Source of the DNA: Oligoflexia bacterium
Lineage (GTDB): Bacteria; Myxococcota_A; UBA796; UBA2385
Direction of reading: 5' to 3'
Length of the DNA stretch: 16,204 nt
Assembly: GCA_013152105.1 (NCBI GenBank)
Contig: JAADHA010000060.1
Location: 843 to 17,046, forward strand
Notes under the pieces: model-generated
What the model saw: only the letters and a program-made list of their open reading frames with translations
Told to the model about the DNA's origin: nothing
The model's database searches: none
Translations under genes and position numbers: made by a program
In this document: in pieces, positions 13,732 through 16,204 of the stretch
How positions within the stretch are numbered: the stretch's first letter is position 1
Layout of the letters: each line of letters begins with the position of its first letter

Positions 13732-16094
13732 CACCACACCCCGTTCGTGATCTCGAGTTCGTAGCCATCGCAGCTCATGGAGACCGAGGACTTGCGCACG
13801 ACTTCGATGTAGAAGTCAGTCGAGTCGTCCGCGCAGTCGTTGTAGTCGGCCGAGCTGCTACCGCAGGAGCGCGTTTCGCTTGGGACGGCGTGCACGTCTT
13901 CGCCGACATCCTGGTTGAACCAGGAGTACTCATTGGCACTGGTCGAGCACTCGCGTGCGGTGCTGTCATAGGTGCCTTCGTAGACGTAGAATTCGTAGGT
14001 GCTCGACCCGCTGATGAACTTCACGTCGAAGTTGAAGTAGTCGATGCCCTCGCTGATGTCCTGGCTGACATCGTCGCTGGCCGACACCAGATACCAGTCG
14101 GCATCATCCCCTTCCAGCATATTGCCGGAGATGGAGATCGTGTCGAGCCCGTCGTCCGGCAAGCTGGACCACTCGCTGATCGCGTTGGGCCCCGAGTCGC
14201 CGTAGCCCGCGCTGTCTTCGTAGATGTCGAAGGGGTCGCAGACTTCGGTGCTGACCGTGTTGCTGTTCGGTGAGGTGTTGCCGGCCAGATCCGTACAGGT
14301 CGCGTAGCACGAGCTGGTCTCACCCCGGCTGAGGCTCGAGATCCAGGAAAAGGTGCCGTCGGTGGCGCAGGTGCCCGTGTCGCTCCAACTGGTCAGCGAG
14401 TCGCCGCAGTAGAAGGTCAAGGTGCAGTCGGCTTCGCAGGTGCCCGTCAAGGTGACGCTGGTGCCGTTGCGGTAGGCCAGCGGATCGTTGACTTCCGGTG
14501 CAACCGGCGCCGTCCCGTCGTTCACCGTGACGTAGTCGCTGACCGAGGTCCCATCGTCTTCGCCGTCCGAGGGCGTCACCACGCACTCCCAGCCGTCGCC
14601 GTGCGCGGTCAAGCTGCTGTCCACGGTGTTGGTGGTCTCAGAAGTCAGCGTGCCGTCCAGGTACCATTCGTAGCGGTAGGTCACGCGGTCGCCGTCAGCG
14701 TCGGTCGAGTCGGTCACGATCTCGCAGTACAGGTCGTCTTCCGGTTCGGGCGCGGACGGCGAGATCGCGATCCCCGGCGACGTGGGCGGCGAGTTCTGGA
14801 TCGCGATCGTCGTGCTGGTAACGGGCGATCCGTCATCATAGTCGTCGTAGGGAGTGAGCTGGACCTGGACCCGGTCCCCCTTCACCGTCTTGCTATCGGG
14901 GAAGGTGCTGGTCGTCTCACCCGTGTCGATGGTGCCGTTGAGCGTCCACTGGTAGCGGTACTGCTCGGGGTCGCTGTCCTGGTCGTTCCATCCACTGGGC
15001 ATGGCCGTCAGCGTGTCCGTCGTCACCGGAGAGCTGGGATCGATGGTGACCGAGTCGACCGCGGGGGCCGAGTTGTCGATGGTGACCGACGCATAGCCGG
15101 GGTCGCCGTAGCCGAAGCCGTCGCTGGGGTAGGCGTAGACTTCCCAGTATTGGGCCCGAACGGTCACGCCGCTGCTGATCGCGTCGTTATTGCCCGTTTG
15201 ATAAAGGGCACCCCCGAGCCACCAGTCGTAGCGGTAGGTCACCGCGTCCCCTTCCGGGTCGGAGGCGTCGCTGGTGATGATGGCCACCAGGGAGTCGCCC
15301 GAAGCCGCCGGATTCGGCGAGATGGCCACGGTCGGCGCACCCGGCCGAGCGTTGACCGAGACCGTGGCCGTGTCCTGATCGGTGCGCCCGGCTGAGTCGG
15401 TGACCGATACCGTGATCAGGTGGTCGCCATTGCTCAGGTTGCCCGCGGCGGTCCAGGCCCCCGACGAGGATGGTGCGGCGTCGAGACCCAGGTCTCCGTC
15501 CAGCGACGAGATCACCGAGACCGTCAGGTTCTCGGGCGTGTCCTCGGCGTCACTCACGGTCGCTTGGAAGACGATCAATTCCTCGGGTTCGAAGAAGTCC
15601 CCGGTGACGGGGCTGTTGAGGGTGATCGAGGGCGGGGTGTTCTCCAGGATGTTGACCGTGAGCGTCGCGTTGGCGGTGTCCAGGCGCGTATCGGTGACCG
15701 TGACGGTGACGGTCTGTTCGCCGACATCCGAGAAGACCCAGTCGCAGGTCGCGGCACCGTCCGAGGTGACCGAGGCGGTCGAACACATGGACTGGGTACC
15801 AGTCACCCACGAATGGGTCAGGTCCGAGAGGGCCGTCTCGTCGAAGACCTGGGCGAGGGCTTCGAAGCGAACCGACTCACCCTGGAAGAAGCTGGCGCCT
15901 TCGGAGGGTGAGGTGATGGTGACCGCGGGTGGTTCGTGAAGCACGCCGAGGGACTTGTCGTTGCCGCAACCGGCGGACAGGCCGCCCAGCAAGACGAGCA
16001 GGGCTCCGACCGGCATGCTTGTGGCACCCGTCGCGCAGACCAAGGCGCGACGCGCACTGGTAGCGGGGCGGTGCGGGGTGTCAGGCAGTAGCAT
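13731..16094 (-). CDS. Multidomain Ig/PKD-repeat lipoprotein heading the Hxs-type operon
   Basis: 787 residues from ATG at 16094, with CAGGAG six bases upstream. An n-region with paired Arg, a hydrophobic core (VGALLVLLGGLSAG) and Cys43 in LSAGC make a lipoprotein signal. About six beta-sandwich domains follow: 56-150, 153-249, 252-340, 344-433, 440-525 and 529-619. Several have PKD/Ig features such as DPEGDAVTYRYDWWLGG and DADGDRVTYRYEWYLDG; the sixth is Cys-rich (GTCEADCTLTFYCG). Residues 620-787 resemble a PPC-type beta-sandwich (DDADWYLVSAS, STYEFYVYEGTYD, DFYIEVVRKS, CDGYELEITNGVW) with several Cys likely in disulfides. It should sit on the outer or cytoplasmic membrane facing outward and bind something; no catalytic residues are evident. 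Being the first gene and coupled to the Tat protein, it may receive or display the mature peptide (inference). It could also be an unrelated surface lipoprotein sharing the transcript. Confidence 0.87.
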   Translation of the reverse strand: MLLPDTPHRPATSARRALVCATGATSMPVGALLVLLGGLSAGCGNDKSLGVLHEPPAVTITSPSEGASFFQGESVRFEALAQVFDETALSDLTHSWVTGTQSMCSTASVTSDGAATCDWVFSDVGEQTVTVTVTDTRLDTANATLTVNILENTPPSITLNSPVTGDFFEPEELIVFQATVSDAEDTPENLTVSVISSLDGDLGLDAAPSSSGAWTAAGNLSNGDHLITVSVTDSAGRTDQDTATVSVNARPGAPTVAISPNPAASGDSLVAIITSDASDPEGDAVTYRYDWWLGGALYQTGNNDAISSGVTVRAQYWEVYAYPSDGFGYGDPGYASVTIDNSAPAVDSVTIDPSSPVTTDTLTAMPSGWNDQDSDPEQYRYQWTLNGTIDTGETTSTFPDSKTVKGDRVQVQLTPYDDYDDGSPVTSTTIAIQNSPPTSPGIAISPSAPEPEDDLYCEIVTDSTDADGDRVTYRYEWYLDGTLTSETTNTVDSSLTAHGDGWECVVTPSDGEDDGTSVSDYVTVNDGTAPVAPEVNDPLAYRNGTSVTLTGTCEADCTLTFYCGDSLTSWSDTGTCATDGTFSWISSLSRGETSSCYATCTDLAGNTSPNSNTVSTEVCDPFDIYEDSAGYGDSGPNAISEWSSLPDDGLDTISISGNMLEGDDADWYLVSASDDVSQDISEGIDYFNFDVKFISGSSTYEFYVYEGTYDSTARECSTSANEYSWFNQDVGEDVHAVPSETRSCGSSSADYNDCADDSTDFYIEVVRKSSVSMSCDGYELEITNGVW

Positions 16095-16120
16095 CGCCGG
16101 CTCCTGAGGATCAGGCCCGC

Positions 16121-16149
16121 ATGCTACAAGAGGGCCGCCTCAGCCGCAA
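16121..16149 (-). promoter_or_regulatory. Candidate sigma-70 promoter of the Hxs-type operon
   Basis: On the minus strand TTGCGG (16149-16144), a 17-base spacer and TAGCAT (16126-16121) lie 27 bases upstream of the first gene's ATG. The boxes match three and four of six consensus positions. A 12-base dyad, CCAGG-AC-CCTGG (16160-16171), sits just upstream of the -35 and could be an operator. Confidence 0.42.
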
Positions 16150-16204
16150 GCTCAGATCGCCAGGACCCTGGAGTTTCGACATCGGGACGGACGCTCCGCA
16201 GCGG

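Overview
The window is GC-rich, gene-dense DNA, probably from a myxobacterium-like or other deltaproteobacterial lineage (Myxococcota or relatives). This is inferred from GTG starts, large secreted lipoproteins with Ig-like repeats, a MYXO-CTERM-like C-terminus, a Tat-exported protein and an Hxs-type radical SAM locus. No rRNA, tRNA, CRISPR array or transposase was seen, and no gene-free stretch exceeds about 185 bases. Many long open frames on the opposite strand are GC-driven shadows and are left out.

Layout. 1-1300 (+): 3' part of a gene with an HExxH zinc-protease-like motif. 1429-2964 (+): unrecognised protein with two membrane segments. 3011-4723 (-): large exported lipoprotein, separated from the previous gene by a hairpin at 2987-3008. 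4836-6404 (+): divergently transcribed lipoprotein of the sulfatase/alkaline phosphatase superfamily with Thr at the usual formylglycine position. 6377-6871 (-): hotdog acyl-CoA thioesterase, whose 3' end overlaps the sulfatase-like gene. 6868-7128 (-): small unknown gene coupled to the thioesterase. 7314-16094 (-): one long operon.

The operon is the main interest. In transcription order it encodes a 787-residue lipoprotein (six Ig/PKD-like domains plus a PPC-like C-terminal domain), a Tat-signal protein, an HxsD protein, a smaller HxsD-like protein, the radical SAM/SPASM maturase HxsB, an 83-residue precursor ending in HC-(SHG)6-QW, and three further radical SAM proteins. Most junctions are overlaps of 1 to 11 nt. 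The gene set matches the His-Xaa-Ser (Hxs) type of ribosomally made, post-translationally modified peptide system, with Xaa = Gly. It departs from the simple hxsA-B-C-D set: there are four radical SAM enzymes, two HxsD-like proteins and two exported proteins at the head.

Proposed working (inference): the precursor is made in the cytoplasm from the best ribosome-binding site in the operon. HxsD-type proteins and HxsB act on the His-Gly-Ser repeats, and the other radical SAM enzymes add further changes. The Tat protein and lipoprotein act outside the cytoplasmic membrane, perhaps in display, binding or processing. No dedicated peptidase or ABC exporter lies in the window, although the precursor has a Gly-Gly pair just before its core.
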